A program made the translations under genes and the position numbers. The notes under the pieces were generated by a model, which saw only the letters and a program-made list of their open reading frames with translations, was not told the DNA's origin and searched no databases. From OMIS01 sp044350895 (lineage in GTDB: Bacteria > Patescibacteriota > Microgenomatia > UBA1400 > PJMF01): a DNA stretch of 20,371 nt. How positions within the stretch are numbered: position 1 is the first letter of the stretch; every line of letters starts with the position of its first letter. The stretch covers positions 1-20,371 of the forward strand of contig JBILGT010000024.1 of assembly GCA_044350895.1 (NCBI GenBank), in the 5' to 3' direction. Shown here piece after piece: positions 14,298-20,371 of the stretch.

Positions 14298-14852
14298 CTA
14301 GTTACCTGCTGGTTTGGCAGTTGGTGTAGGTGATACGGCTGGTGCTGCGATTACACCTTTCATCAGGACATTACCCATGACTTCACTTTTTTGTGATGCA
14401 GTACTAACCATTACTTCGAGTGGAAGTCTATCCTGAGGAATTGAGGCACTTCCCATATAACCGCCCTTACCTGTTTCCAGGATGAATGCTTCAGTAAGAT
14501 CATCACCATCTTGAGAACGAACCCATACTCTGAAGGTATCAGTACCCTGTGGAAGATCTGCTGAAACAGTGAAATTTACTCTATTATTTGCAATTTCATA
14601 TTTGATCGCACCTCGACCAACAGATGCAGCTTTTTCTGAATCACCAGGCTCAAGTTGAGTGGTTGAAATATCACGACTGCCACGCATAACATTTTGTAAC
14701 TGTTCAGGACTTAAGTTCTCAATTTGAATACCTTCACCGAAATCAGCTTGTTGGGAGTCACGTTGTGTGCGGATGGAATACCAGCGATACACCAAGAAAA
14801 AAACTATTACTATTACAATGAGTGGAAAAATATATGGAGTATATTTTTTCAT
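14298..14852 (-). CDS. Membrane-anchored extracytoplasmic protein, unknown function
   Basis: A 184-aa protein not assigned to a family. Residues 7-24 form one hydrophobic helix after a short basic start (MKKY), so the rest most likely faces outside. The outer part has an acidic linker (about 30-75), then a strand-rich domain (about 83-165: IKYEIANNRVNFTVSADLP, DTFRVWVRSQDGD) and a Pro/Thr-rich tail (PAVSPTPTAKP). The fold pattern resembles small beta-sandwich domains of anti-sigma or adhesion type, but that is only a resemblance. AAGGGG about 7 bases upstream may be the ribosome site. The DsbA-like gene ends 50 bases upstream, and the gap holds the TATAAA element also found before the ferredoxin gene. 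Confidence 0.72.
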   Translation of the reverse strand: MKKYTPYIFPLIVIVIVFFLVYRWYSIRTQRDSQQADFGEGIQIENLSPEQLQNVMRGSRDISTTQLEPGDSEKAASVGRGAIKYEIANNRVNFTVSADLPQGTDTFRVWVRSQDGDDLTEAFILETGKGGYMGSASIPQDRLPLEVMVSTASQKSEVMGNVLMKGVIAAPAVSPTPTAKPAGN

Positions 14853-14862
14853 TATGTGCCCC

Positions 14863-14876
14863 TTTTTTATACACTA
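14863..14876 (-). promoter_or_regulatory. TATAAA element before the 184-aa gene (copy 1 of a shared 14-mer)
   Basis: The minus strand reads TAGTGTATAAAAAA; its TATAAA could serve as a -10 box. The identical 14 bases occur before the ferredoxin gene at 15883-15896. No good -35 was found. Confidence 0.35.
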
Positions 14877-14902
14877 GCTTACTAAACGTTGCAGTGTTCT
14901 TA

Positions 14903-15556
14903 CTATTTTTTAGTTTGCAAAGACTCAACAGTTGTTAGTAACTGAGGGGCAGCAGTCTTCACACCATTTACAAAGAATGTCGGAGTGGCCTGTACAGTCA
15001 GACTATTACCTAATTCTTTATCTTTTGTAACTTTTTCAATCACTGATTCTGATTCTATTTTCGCCAGGAACTCTTGCTTGTCAATCTTCAATTCGGTTGC
15101 GTACTGAGAAAATTTCTCAAGTAATTGCTTTTTATCAGCTATTTTTTCCCAATCAGATTGCGTAGCAAAAAGTTTATCATGCATCTCCCAGAATTTACCC
15201 ATCTCCTGCGCCGCTTCAGCAGCCTGAGCTGCAAGCCGAGCATTTGGATGAATCTCATCCAATGGGAAATGTCTGTACACAATTTTTACAGTGTCTGGAT
15301 ATTGTTTACTCAACTGATCAACAGTAGGTTGATAGCCCTTGCATGCATGACATTGAAAATCACTAAATTCAACAACAGTGATTTGAGCATCAGGTTTTCC
15401 CTTTATATTTGTTGCGCCATCCATCAAAACCGCTTGGTCGACAGGAGCTGCATTTTGATCAGTAGGTGCACTTGAACCAGAAAAGAAAAATGCGACTCCA
15501 ACAATTAATATCAGTGTTCCAAAAATTGTGCCAAGAAGTAAGGGTAAATTTTTCAT
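14903..15556 (-). CDS. DsbA-like thioredoxin-fold protein, membrane-anchored
   Basis: A 217-aa thiol-disulfide oxidoreductase-like protein. Residues 5-25 form an N-terminal signal anchor, so the domain faces outside the membrane. The active site is C69-H-A-C72 in FSDFQCHACKGY, and the cis-Pro loop is VQATPTFFVNG (about 190-200), followed by the closing strand. This matches the DsbA/thioredoxin_4 group, which introduces or isomerises disulfides in exported proteins. The CHAC dipeptide differs from E. coli DsbA (CPHC). No DsbB or VKOR partner is in the window. It begins 4 bases after the ferredoxin stop and has no Shine-Dalgarno of its own, so translation is probably coupled to ferredoxin. Confidence 0.9.
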   Translation of the reverse strand: MKNLPLLLGTIFGTLILIVGVAFFFSGSSAPTDQNAAPVDQAVLMDGATNIKGKPDAQITVVEFSDFQCHACKGYQPTVDQLSKQYPDTVKIVYRHFPLDEIHPNARLAAQAAEAAQEMGKFWEMHDKLFATQSDWEKIADKKQLLEKFSQYATELKIDKQEFLAKIESESVIEKVTKDKELGNSLTVQATPTFFVNGVKTAAPQLLTTVESLQTKK

Positions 15557-15560
15557 AAAA

Positions 15561-15872
15561 TTATGCCACTGGCCAAACTTGCTCTCCAGTTTCAGTATCT
15601 GTTACTGTAATTGCCATTGTGGGGCAACTTTGTGCTGCGAGCAACTTCATATCGTCGTTATCACCATCTTGTGAGATAACTTTTGCGATCTTTTCTTCAT
15701 CAAGTTGAAACACTCCACCTGCAATTGCAACGCAGCTGGCCGCACTGATACATTTTTCTCTAATAACCTCAACTTTATATTTACCAATCTGTTTGGTTTG
15801 GACTGAGCCTTTACCATCACCTGTGGGAGTAACAGTCGTACCGTGTGGAGCGTTTGAATTTGTATCAGTCAT
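15561..15872 (-). CDS. Ferredoxin with a three-cysteine cluster site ([3Fe-4S] type)
   Basis: A 103-aa soluble electron carrier. After a ~28-residue flexible, Thr/Gly-rich N-terminal extension, the ferredoxin domain has C41-I-S-A-A-S-C47 and, further on, S-C83-P. The position that is Cys in a normal CxxCxxC site is Ala44, so only three cysteines remain, as in the [3Fe-4S] ferredoxins of actinobacteria that serve cytochromes P450. An acidic segment (DGDNDD, 69-74) and the CPTMAI end fit the single-cluster ferredoxin fold. The gene lies 37 bases after the reductase-like flavoprotein, its likely electron donor, and close to sufS/sufU, which would supply its cluster. No P450 is in the window. Confidence 0.85.
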   Translation of the reverse strand: MTDTNSNAPHGTTVTPTGDGKGSVQTKQIGKYKVEVIREKCISAASCVAIAGGVFQLDEEKIAKVISQDGDNDDMKLLAAQSCPTMAITVTDTETGEQVWPVA

Positions 15873-15882
15873 AGATTGTATA

Positions 15883-15896
15883 TTTTTTATACACTA
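15883..15896 (-). promoter_or_regulatory. TATAAA element before the ferredoxin gene (copy 2 of a shared 14-mer)
   Basis: The same TAGTGTATAAAAAA as at 14863-14876, read on the minus strand. Its TATAAA ends 13 bases before the ferredoxin ATG and would give a very short leader. TGTATA and TATACA also form a short inverted repeat here. Confidence 0.35.
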
Positions 15897-15909
15897 AAGT
15901 TTACTACTG

Positions 15910-16617
15910 TCAATAAAACATTTCATGATGAATGTGTGCTAGTTCTACTCCATCCTGCTGTAATTGAGCTGTAACTTCATCAACCATTTTTTCATTTCCA
16001 CAGAGGTAGTAACCTGCTCCGACTGGTTTTTCAAGCACAGACAGCAAATCAGTAACGCGACCTTTATCAAGTGGCCATTCAGGTCCAGCTTTTGAAAGAA
16101 TAATTTTGAACGTGAAGTTTGGATTATTTCTGCTCAACTCTTCAAACTCAAGTGCCCAATAAATATCCTGTTCAAACCGTAACCCCCAGTATAAAACAAT
16201 TGGGCGTTTGTCTTGTTTTTCAAGCAAATCAAGAATCATTGAGCGGAATGGTGCAACACCAGAGCCAGTGGCAATCAAATAAATTGCACTTTCGTTGAGC
16301 TCTTCTTTGAGCGTGAACATTCCCAATGCGCCAAGTAATGAAATTTGATCACCAAACTTCAATGACTCGAGGTACTTACTTCCGATGCCATCTGGTGAAA
16401 TATCCACAAGCAGTTCAAATCCATGCGAAATACTAGGAGCTGAACAAATTGAATATGAACGTCGCTCACCACGCTCTGAAACTTTCACCGAGACATATTG
16501 ACCACCTATGAATGGCATCTCATGTGGATGATCGAGCTCGAACATATAGTGAATATACTTTGGTGTAAGCGCAATTTTATCTTCAAGTCGAGCAGTTAAT
16601 TGTTTTGGAGGTAGCAT
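15910..16617 (-). CDS. Ferredoxin-NAD(P)H reductase-like flavoprotein
   Basis: A 235-aa FAD/NAD(P)H-binding oxidoreductase of the ferredoxin reductase superfamily. The FAD site is RRSYSICSAP (about 52-61), the nicotinamide-binding loop is ATGSGVAPFRSM (about 116-127), and the C-terminal YYLCGNEKMV (about 204-213) and closing aromatic (EMFY) complete the fold. It has no fused [2Fe-2S] domain, so it needs a separate partner; the three-cysteine ferredoxin next to it is the obvious candidate. Electron flow from NAD(P)H through FAD to ferredoxin is inferred. The stop is TGA, one of two in the window. No Shine-Dalgarno is seen; the preceding gene ends 9 bases upstream. Confidence 0.9.
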   Translation of the reverse strand: MLPPKQLTARLEDKIALTPKYIHYMFELDHPHEMPFIGGQYVSVKVSERGERRSYSICSAPSISHGFELLVDISPDGIGSKYLESLKFGDQISLLGALGMFTLKEELNESAIYLIATGSGVAPFRSMILDLLEKQDKRPIVLYWGLRFEQDIYWALEFEELSRNNPNFTFKIILSKAGPEWPLDKGRVTDLLSVLEKPVGAGYYLCGNEKMVDEVTAQLQQDGVELAHIHHEMFY

Positions 16618-16626
16618 AAAACTTTT

Positions 16627-17196
16627 CTATCTTAAACTTTTCTCCCAATCTCGTCCATACCATAAACCCAATGCCATCTTTGCTATTCCGCCATATTCTT
16701 CTGTTCTATCCACAAATTTGCCGGTAATAACTCCAATCATACCAATACTATGACGCACATCGCCAGTTCCAATCACCGTATTTACAACAGGTCCCATTTC
16801 TTCACCATTTTTAATTCTCTGTGCGATTATTTCTGGCACTTTAAATCGTGCGCCATTGCTTTCATACAATGCTCCAGTAGCATCTGTCACTGCAACCCAG
16901 ACCGTTGACCATACTTCTTCACCAAAGAAAAAGACGCCGCCTTCCAAACCCACACCCAATACTTCTTGAGACCTCACTGGTCTATCTGCTTGTTTCAAAG
17001 CTCGGATACCTTCATCAAGTGCAGCAACAGCTCTATTGCGAGCACCTGACCGTGTTTCTTCGTCACCAATCGGCTGGACGGAAACACCACTGGGAACGTC
17101 AAAACCTTGTACCGTCACACTCGGCCATGTTTCGCTGGCTGCTGTAGTAACAGCGTTTATCTTAACTGGATTAGTGGAACCGACAAATAAATGCAT
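16627..17196 (-). CDS. YjjX/DUF84-like non-canonical purine NTP phosphatase
   Basis: A 189-aa protein of the YjjX (inosine/xanthosine triphosphatase) family, which hydrolyses damaged purine nucleotides such as ITP and XTP before they enter nucleic acids. The family motifs are present in order: VGSTNPVKINAV (5-16), VPSGVSVQPIGDEETRSGA (about 34-52), NRA, VGLEGGVF (about 82-89) and the later GPVVNTVIG and DRTEEYGG. Length is normal. A TACAAT box ends 7 bases before the ATG, so this gene may have its own leaderless mRNA, even though sufU ends only 24 bases upstream. Confidence 0.87.
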   Translation of the reverse strand: MHLFVGSTNPVKINAVTTAASETWPSVTVQGFDVPSGVSVQPIGDEETRSGARNRAVAALDEGIRALKQADRPVRSQEVLGVGLEGGVFFFGEEVWSTVWVAVTDATGALYESNGARFKVPEIIAQRIKNGEEMGPVVNTVIGTGDVRHSIGMIGVITGKFVDRTEEYGGIAKMALGLWYGRDWEKSLR

Positions 17197-17203
17197 GATC
17201 TGT

Positions 17204-17209
17204 ATTGTA
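17204..17209 (-). promoter_or_regulatory. -10-like box directly before the YjjX gene
   Basis: The minus strand reads TACAATACAGATC then ATG: TACAAT (5 of 6) ends 7 bases before the start codon. The same arrangement, TACAATACAAGAT then ATG, precedes sufS. Confidence 0.4.
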
Positions 17210-17220
17210 ATTTGCTTTTG

Positions 17221-17625
17221 TTACTTCCAAAAGTAGTTCTTCACTGTAGCTTCTTTAAGAGCTTTTTGGACTGAGTTCAAGCCAAGCAGCAAGCATTTTA
17301 TTCTTCCATATGCTATCGGTTCTGGTAAACCTAAAAGGTCTTCCATACTCTTTTGATCAAGGGCAAGCACTTCATCTCGAGTCATACCTTTTATTTTTTC
17401 AGAGAGTAAACTCATAGCTGATTGACTGATTGCACAGCCACTACCCACCCAACCAACTTCTGCAATTGCTGCTGTATGTGGATCAAAAGTCAACTCAACT
17501 GTCAGATCATCACCACAGGAAGCATTAGTTTCATGAATAGTAATGTCGGCATGTGGCAACACACCCTTATTTTGTGGATGTCTCAGTTCATCTAGGATAG
17601 CTTCTTGGTATAAATCAAATGACAT
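17221..17625 (-). CDS. sufU: Fe-S cluster scaffold/sulfur acceptor, SufU/IscU-like
   Basis: A 134-aa NifU-N-type protein that receives sulfur from the SufS desulfurase for cluster assembly. The three metal-binding cysteines are C37 (NASCGDDL, with the adjacent D39), C64 (GSGCAISQSAMSLL) and C111 (RIKCLLL). The 47-residue spacing between the second and third Cys is closer to IscU (about 43) than to Bacillus SufU (about 60), so the SufU insertion is mostly absent. The neighbouring gene is clearly sufS, with only 2 bases between the two, which supports a desulfurase-acceptor pair. No Shine-Dalgarno precedes the ATG, so translation is probably coupled. Confidence 0.92.
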   Translation of the reverse strand: MSFDLYQEAILDELRHPQNKGVLPHADITIHETNASCGDDLTVELTFDPHTAAIAEVGWVGSGCAISQSAMSLLSEKIKGMTRDEVLALDQKSMEDLLGLPEPIAYGRIKCLLLGLNSVQKALKEATVKNYFWK

Positions 17626-17627
17626 AG

Positions 17628-18902
17628 TTATGGATGAAAAATTTGTTTTACTTTTGCTAAGCCAGCCACGAGCGCATCAATATCAGCTTCAGTATTGTAA
17701 ACTTGGAAACTTACGCGGACTGTGGCCTGCCAATCATTGGCAAGATGCAACGGCATAGTACAGTGGTGACCACTCCTGACAGCAATTCCTTCACTATCCA
17801 GAACCTGTGCCACATCATGTGCATGGACACCTCTATACACAAAAGACACAGCGCCAACTCGATCAAGTGTGACAGAATCAACTGCCGATGAAGTTGGTCC
17901 TACTACAGTAATTTCAGGAATTTGACTGAGTTGCTTAAGGGTGTACTGGATTAGTTTTTGATCATGTTCGTACACAGCTTGCATATCTAGTTTGTGCAAA
18001 TAGTCACACGCGGCAGCAAGTCCAACTGCACTTGCTACATCTGGAGTGCCGGGAGTAAATCGTTCTGAAATATTTGCTGAAAATGTTGTTCCCGACTCTC
18101 GCACTTCTGCAATCATGCCTCCACCAAAGTACCAGGGTCTCATTTCATTGGATTCCAACAGAGCCTTGCGTACAATCAGTCCGCCCACGCCCATTGGACC
18201 AAGCATCTTGTGTCCACTAAATGCGTAGAAGTCGACACCGAGTGTATCGAAATCAATTACAAAATGTGGCGCAGCTTGCGCACCATCAACTACAATTCGA
18301 GGTTGGCTTCCAGTCCCTGTAGTTGCTTTGACGAGTGCCACCACTTTTTCAATCGGAATTTTTGTACCCAATACATTTGAAACATGCGTCAGTGCGACGA
18401 GCTTAATTTTTCCTGAATTGTCGCGAAGCAATTGTTCAAGATGAGCAAGGTCGAGTCTGCCTGCAGCATCCACATTTACAAACTGCAATTCAGCTTGTTT
18501 CCGAATACAGACTTCTTGCCAAGGCACAATATTGGCGTGATGTTCCATTACTGTGGTGAGGACAATATCACCAGGTTTGAGGTTATATTCCGCCCAACCC
18601 CAAACCACACCATTCAATGCTTCAGTGGTATTGCGAGTAAGAATTAGTTCATCACTCTCTGCACCAAAAAAGTGCGCAATTGTTTCTCTGCTCGTTTCCC
18701 ACAGATGCGTACTTTCATCAGACAAAGTATGTACTCCACGATGAACATTGGCGTTACTGGTTTGGTAGTAGTGCTTGATTGCATCAATAACCTGCTGTGG
18801 CTTTTGACTGGTAGCACCATTATCGAGATACACCAAGCGTTTACCGTTGATAGTTCGACTGAGAATAGGAAAATCTTGAGCTATTTGTTTTGGATCAAAC
18901 AT
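17628..18902 (-). CDS. sufS: Cysteine desulfurase SufS
   Basis: A 424-aa PLP enzyme that removes sulfur from cysteine for Fe-S cluster assembly. The start (YLDNGATSQKPQQVI, about 25-39) and the PLP-binding Lys in SGHKMLGPMGVGG (about K232) are typical of class II desulfurases, as is the HVSNVLGT segment. The catalytic Cys sits in VRSGHHCTMPLH (about C380), the short-loop form of SufS-type enzymes. Length is slightly above the usual ~405. The ATG is 7 bases after a TACAAT box with no Shine-Dalgarno, so the mRNA is probably leaderless. It is divergent from the ATP-grasp gene, 69 bases away, and followed by sufU. Confidence 0.95.
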   Translation of the reverse strand: MFDPKQIAQDFPILSRTINGKRLVYLDNGATSQKPQQVIDAIKHYYQTSNANVHRGVHTLSDESTHLWETSRETIAHFFGAESDELILTRNTTEALNGVVWGWAEYNLKPGDIVLTTVMEHHANIVPWQEVCIRKQAELQFVNVDAAGRLDLAHLEQLLRDNSGKIKLVALTHVSNVLGTKIPIEKVVALVKATTGTGSQPRIVVDGAQAAPHFVIDFDTLGVDFYAFSGHKMLGPMGVGGLIVRKALLESNEMRPWYFGGGMIAEVRESGTTFSANISERFTPGTPDVASAVGLAAACDYLHKLDMQAVYEHDQKLIQYTLKQLSQIPEITVVGPTSSAVDSVTLDRVGAVSFVYRGVHAHDVAQVLDSEGIAVRSGHHCTMPLHLANDWQATVRVSFQVYNTEADIDALVAGLAKVKQIFHP

Positions 18903-18909
18903 ATCTTGT

Positions 18910-18939
18910 ATTGTACCGTATCTATTTGAAAAAAGTTAA
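18910..18939 (-). promoter_or_regulatory. Promoter of sufS, overlapping the divergent ATP-grasp promoter
   Basis: On the minus strand TTAACT (18939-18934, 4 of 6) and TACAAT (18915-18910, 5 of 6) are 18 bases apart. The -10 ends 7 bases before the sufS ATG. The -35 lies inside the spacer of the plus-strand promoter at 18926-18953, so the two may compete. No clear palindromic operator is visible. Confidence 0.45.
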
Positions 18940-18953
18940 TAATCTACTATAAT
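18926..18953 (+). promoter_or_regulatory. Promoter of the ATP-grasp gene
   Basis: TTGAAA (18926-18931, 5 of 6) and a perfect TATAAT (18948-18953) are 16 bases apart. The predicted start near 18960 gives a leader of about 12 bases before the ATG at 18972. Confidence 0.65.
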
Positions 18954-18971
18954 GAATGTTCCAGAGACACT

Positions 18972-20162
18972 ATGCATCATATCCTCCATGTAGCGCCACG
19001 ATATGATGTTTCCTCTGCACCTGAAGTCACTGTTTATCCCAATCAAGATACAACTGTTCACACACTGTATTATCCCTATGATTCAAGATATCTTACCACT
19101 TCAGTAGATTTGGTTTCATTTTATGAGGATGCACTTGAATATGTGAAACACAATAACATCACAGGAGTGTTTTCTGGAAAAGATCTAGGCTCACTTATCA
19201 GTGCTATGATTGCTGAACATTTTCACTTTCCCGGGCCTAGTGTGGAGAGCGTTTTTTTAACACTCCATAAGCAATTAACCAAAAAGGTTACACATTCACC
19301 GCTGTCTTCAGAACTGTGGGACAGTACAACACCATTCCCTACTCGTGAGTTTCCGTATTATCTGAAAGCACCGTACTCGTCACTAGGTTCTTTAGGATTT
19401 TTGATACACAGCCAAAAGGATCTGGATGTAGCACTTCCCAAAATTATGAAGATGCTACCAGAAATGAATAAGCCGTTTTTTAGCTTGCTTGGAAAAACGA
19501 ATATTCCCGCGAAATATCCTGAGGCGTTACAAAATGCAATGGCAGTGGAGCCACTCGTTCAGGCACCTCAAGTCACAGTTGAAGGATTTGTGCAGGCAGG
19601 TGTGTTTCACCCTACAATTATCACTGATACAAATTTTTTGGGCGAAAGTAATTTATTTGATAATTTTTCAACACCGTCAAGATTCTCTCAAGAAATTCAG
19701 GAAAAAATTATTGCTCAAGCTCAAGCAGATATTACACAAATTGGTCTACAAACAACATTTTTCAATGCAGAATACTGGATTCTACCTACAGAAATTATAT
19801 TGATTGAAGTAAACGCTCGTGCAGTACTTTCGTTCTCTTATTTATATGAACTTGCCTGGGGTTACAAACTTTTTGAAAATATGATTGCGTTAAGTCGTGG
19901 AGAACAACCTCAAATTCCCGCTCAAGCACACCAAGTTGCCGGTCAATTTAATATTTTCACTAAAAACTTACAGCATCCTGAAAAGTTGCAGCAACTTGCC
20001 ACTGAAATACCACAATTTAGAATCTTTGTGGATTATACAAAGCCCATCAAAGCTGTGGGCGACCACGGAGCTGTGGCTGCACAATTTGAACTGGCAGGCA
20101 ACACATATGCTGAAATTTTTGAAAAAGCTAAAAACTACAGGAGTACTGTTCAAACTCCCTAA
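18972..20162 (+). CDS. ATP-grasp superfamily protein (carboxylate-amine/thiol ligase-like)
   Basis: A 396-aa protein with ATP-grasp layout: a pre-ATP-grasp alpha/beta region (1-100, with FSGKDLGSLISAMIAEHF near 64-81 and FPGPS), an ATP-binding lobe with conserved Lys in YYLKAPYSSLGS (about 129-140), VEGFVQAG (about 204-211) and the metal-binding strand EIILIEVNARA (about 274-284). Members join a carboxylate to an amine or thiol with ATP; the substrates cannot be inferred. The Asn-containing EVNARA supplies the Mg2+ ligands. It is the only plus-strand gene on the right side, sits inside the suf locus, and ends 2 bases from the convergent sufB/D gene with no terminator between them. ATG has only a weak ribosome site. 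Confidence 0.8.
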   Translation: MHHILHVAPRYDVSSAPEVTVYPNQDTTVHTLYYPYDSRYLTTSVDLVSFYEDALEYVKHNNITGVFSGKDLGSLISAMIAEHFHFPGPSVESVFLTLHKQLTKKVTHSPLSSELWDSTTPFPTREFPYYLKAPYSSLGSLGFLIHSQKDLDVALPKIMKMLPEMNKPFFSLLGKTNIPAKYPEALQNAMAVEPLVQAPQVTVEGFVQAGVFHPTIITDTNFLGESNLFDNFSTPSRFSQEIQEKIIAQAQADITQIGLQTTFFNAEYWILPTEIILIEVNARAVLSFSYLYELAWGYKLFENMIALSRGEQPQIPAQAHQVAGQFNIFTKNLQHPEKLQQLATEIPQFRIFVDYTKPIKAVGDHGAVAAQFELAGNTYAEIFEKAKNYRSTVQTP

Positions 20163-20164
20163 AA

Positions 20165-20371
20165 CTATTCCCCTGATTCAAGAAAACCGGCAACGATTAA
20201 TGCTTCTGCTTCTGCTTGAGAAACACCTCTGCTACGAAGATAAAAAATTTGATCTTCTGGAATATGACTAATACTGGCTGCATGTGAACACTTCACATCA
20301 TCTGTGAGAATTTCAAGATCTGGAACAGCTTCTGCACGAGCTGTGTCAGAGAGCAATAAAATTCGCTCAGT
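20165..20371 (-). CDS. SufB/SufD family Fe-S assembly protein, C-terminal fragment (runs off the window)
   Basis: The last 68 residues and TAG stop of a SufB/SufD scaffold subunit; the rest lies beyond base 20371. The frame is open to the window edge. The diagnostic pieces are LSDTARAEAVPDLEI, DDVKCSHAASI (with the Cys-Ser-His of the family) and FYLRSRGVSQAEAEALI near the end. SufB and SufD share this C-terminus, so I do not choose between them. With SufC they form the scaffold that receives sulfur from SufS/SufU. It ends 2 bases from the convergent ATP-grasp gene. Confidence 0.9.
   Translation of the reverse strand, partial: TERILLLSDTARAEAVPDLEILTDDVKCSHAASISHIPEDQIFYLRSRGVSQAEAEALIVAGFLESGE

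Noticed and set aside
19489..20271. Plus-strand frames of 104 and 124 aa overlapping the ATP-grasp gene
   Set aside because: They are out-of-frame shadows; the overlapping frame carries the ATP-grasp motifs and a proper promoter.
1..20371. CRISPR arrays, insertion sequences, integrases or attachment repeats beside the tRNA and tmRNA
   Set aside because: No spaced direct repeats, transposase or integrase motifs, or duplicated tRNA/tmRNA ends were seen.

Overview
The window looks like a compact, AT-rich bacterial chromosome segment that uses the standard code (TGA serves as a stop, and no in-frame TGA is needed). The gene set is consistent with a streamlined Patescibacteria/CPR-type bacterium: a TMTC-like membrane glycosyltransferase with TPRs, RNase J, a Lon-like ATPase without a protease domain, very short intergenic gaps, and many small uncharacterised membrane-anchored proteins. 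That assignment is an inference from gene content; no rRNA or ribosomal protein is present to prove it. No mobile element, CRISPR array or phage gene was seen.

Layout. 1-3910, plus strand: tRNA-Val(CAC), a GT-C/TPR membrane glycosyltransferase, a ComF-type phosphoribosyltransferase, a complete tmRNA (ssrA) at 2640-3071 that fills the only large gap without a protein gene, and glutamate racemase murI. A bidirectional terminator (3938-3962) separates this block from a long run of minus-strand genes. 3989-7180, minus: a DUF4349 membrane protein and the FtsK/SpoIIIE DNA translocase. 7248-13876, minus, tightly packed and probably one operon read from right to left: SufT/MIP18-like, rpiB, rpe-like, LOG-family nucleotide hydrolase, PfkB sugar kinase, protease-less Lon-like ATPase, 7-TM protein, RNase J. 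A very strong terminator (13894-13919) lies just upstream of that operon and closes a small monocistronic 67-aa gene. 14298-18902, minus: a membrane-anchored protein, a DsbA-like thioredoxin-fold protein, a [3Fe-4S]-type ferredoxin, a ferredoxin reductase-like flavoprotein, a YjjX-like NTPase, sufU and sufS. 18972-20162, plus: an ATP-grasp protein, divergent from sufS and convergent with the 3' end of a sufB/sufD gene that runs off the window.

How the genes fit together. The right side is a Suf iron-sulfur assembly locus (sufB/D end, sufS, sufU, with a SufT-like gene further on) beside a small electron-transfer pair (ferredoxin plus reductase) that would need its clusters. The middle operon begins with ribose-phosphate enzymes (LOG, RpiB, Rpe-like, PfkB) that could form a nucleotide/ribose salvage route, and ends with RNA decay (RNase J). 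The left side serves translation quality control (tmRNA), cell wall (murI) and chromosome segregation (ftsK).

The points most worth a second look are the Lon-like ATPase/7-TM pair, the unusual tmRNA tag and T-loop, the repeated placement of -10 boxes 6-8 bases before start codons (leaderless mRNAs), the three-cysteine ferredoxin, and the ATP-grasp gene lodged inside the suf locus.
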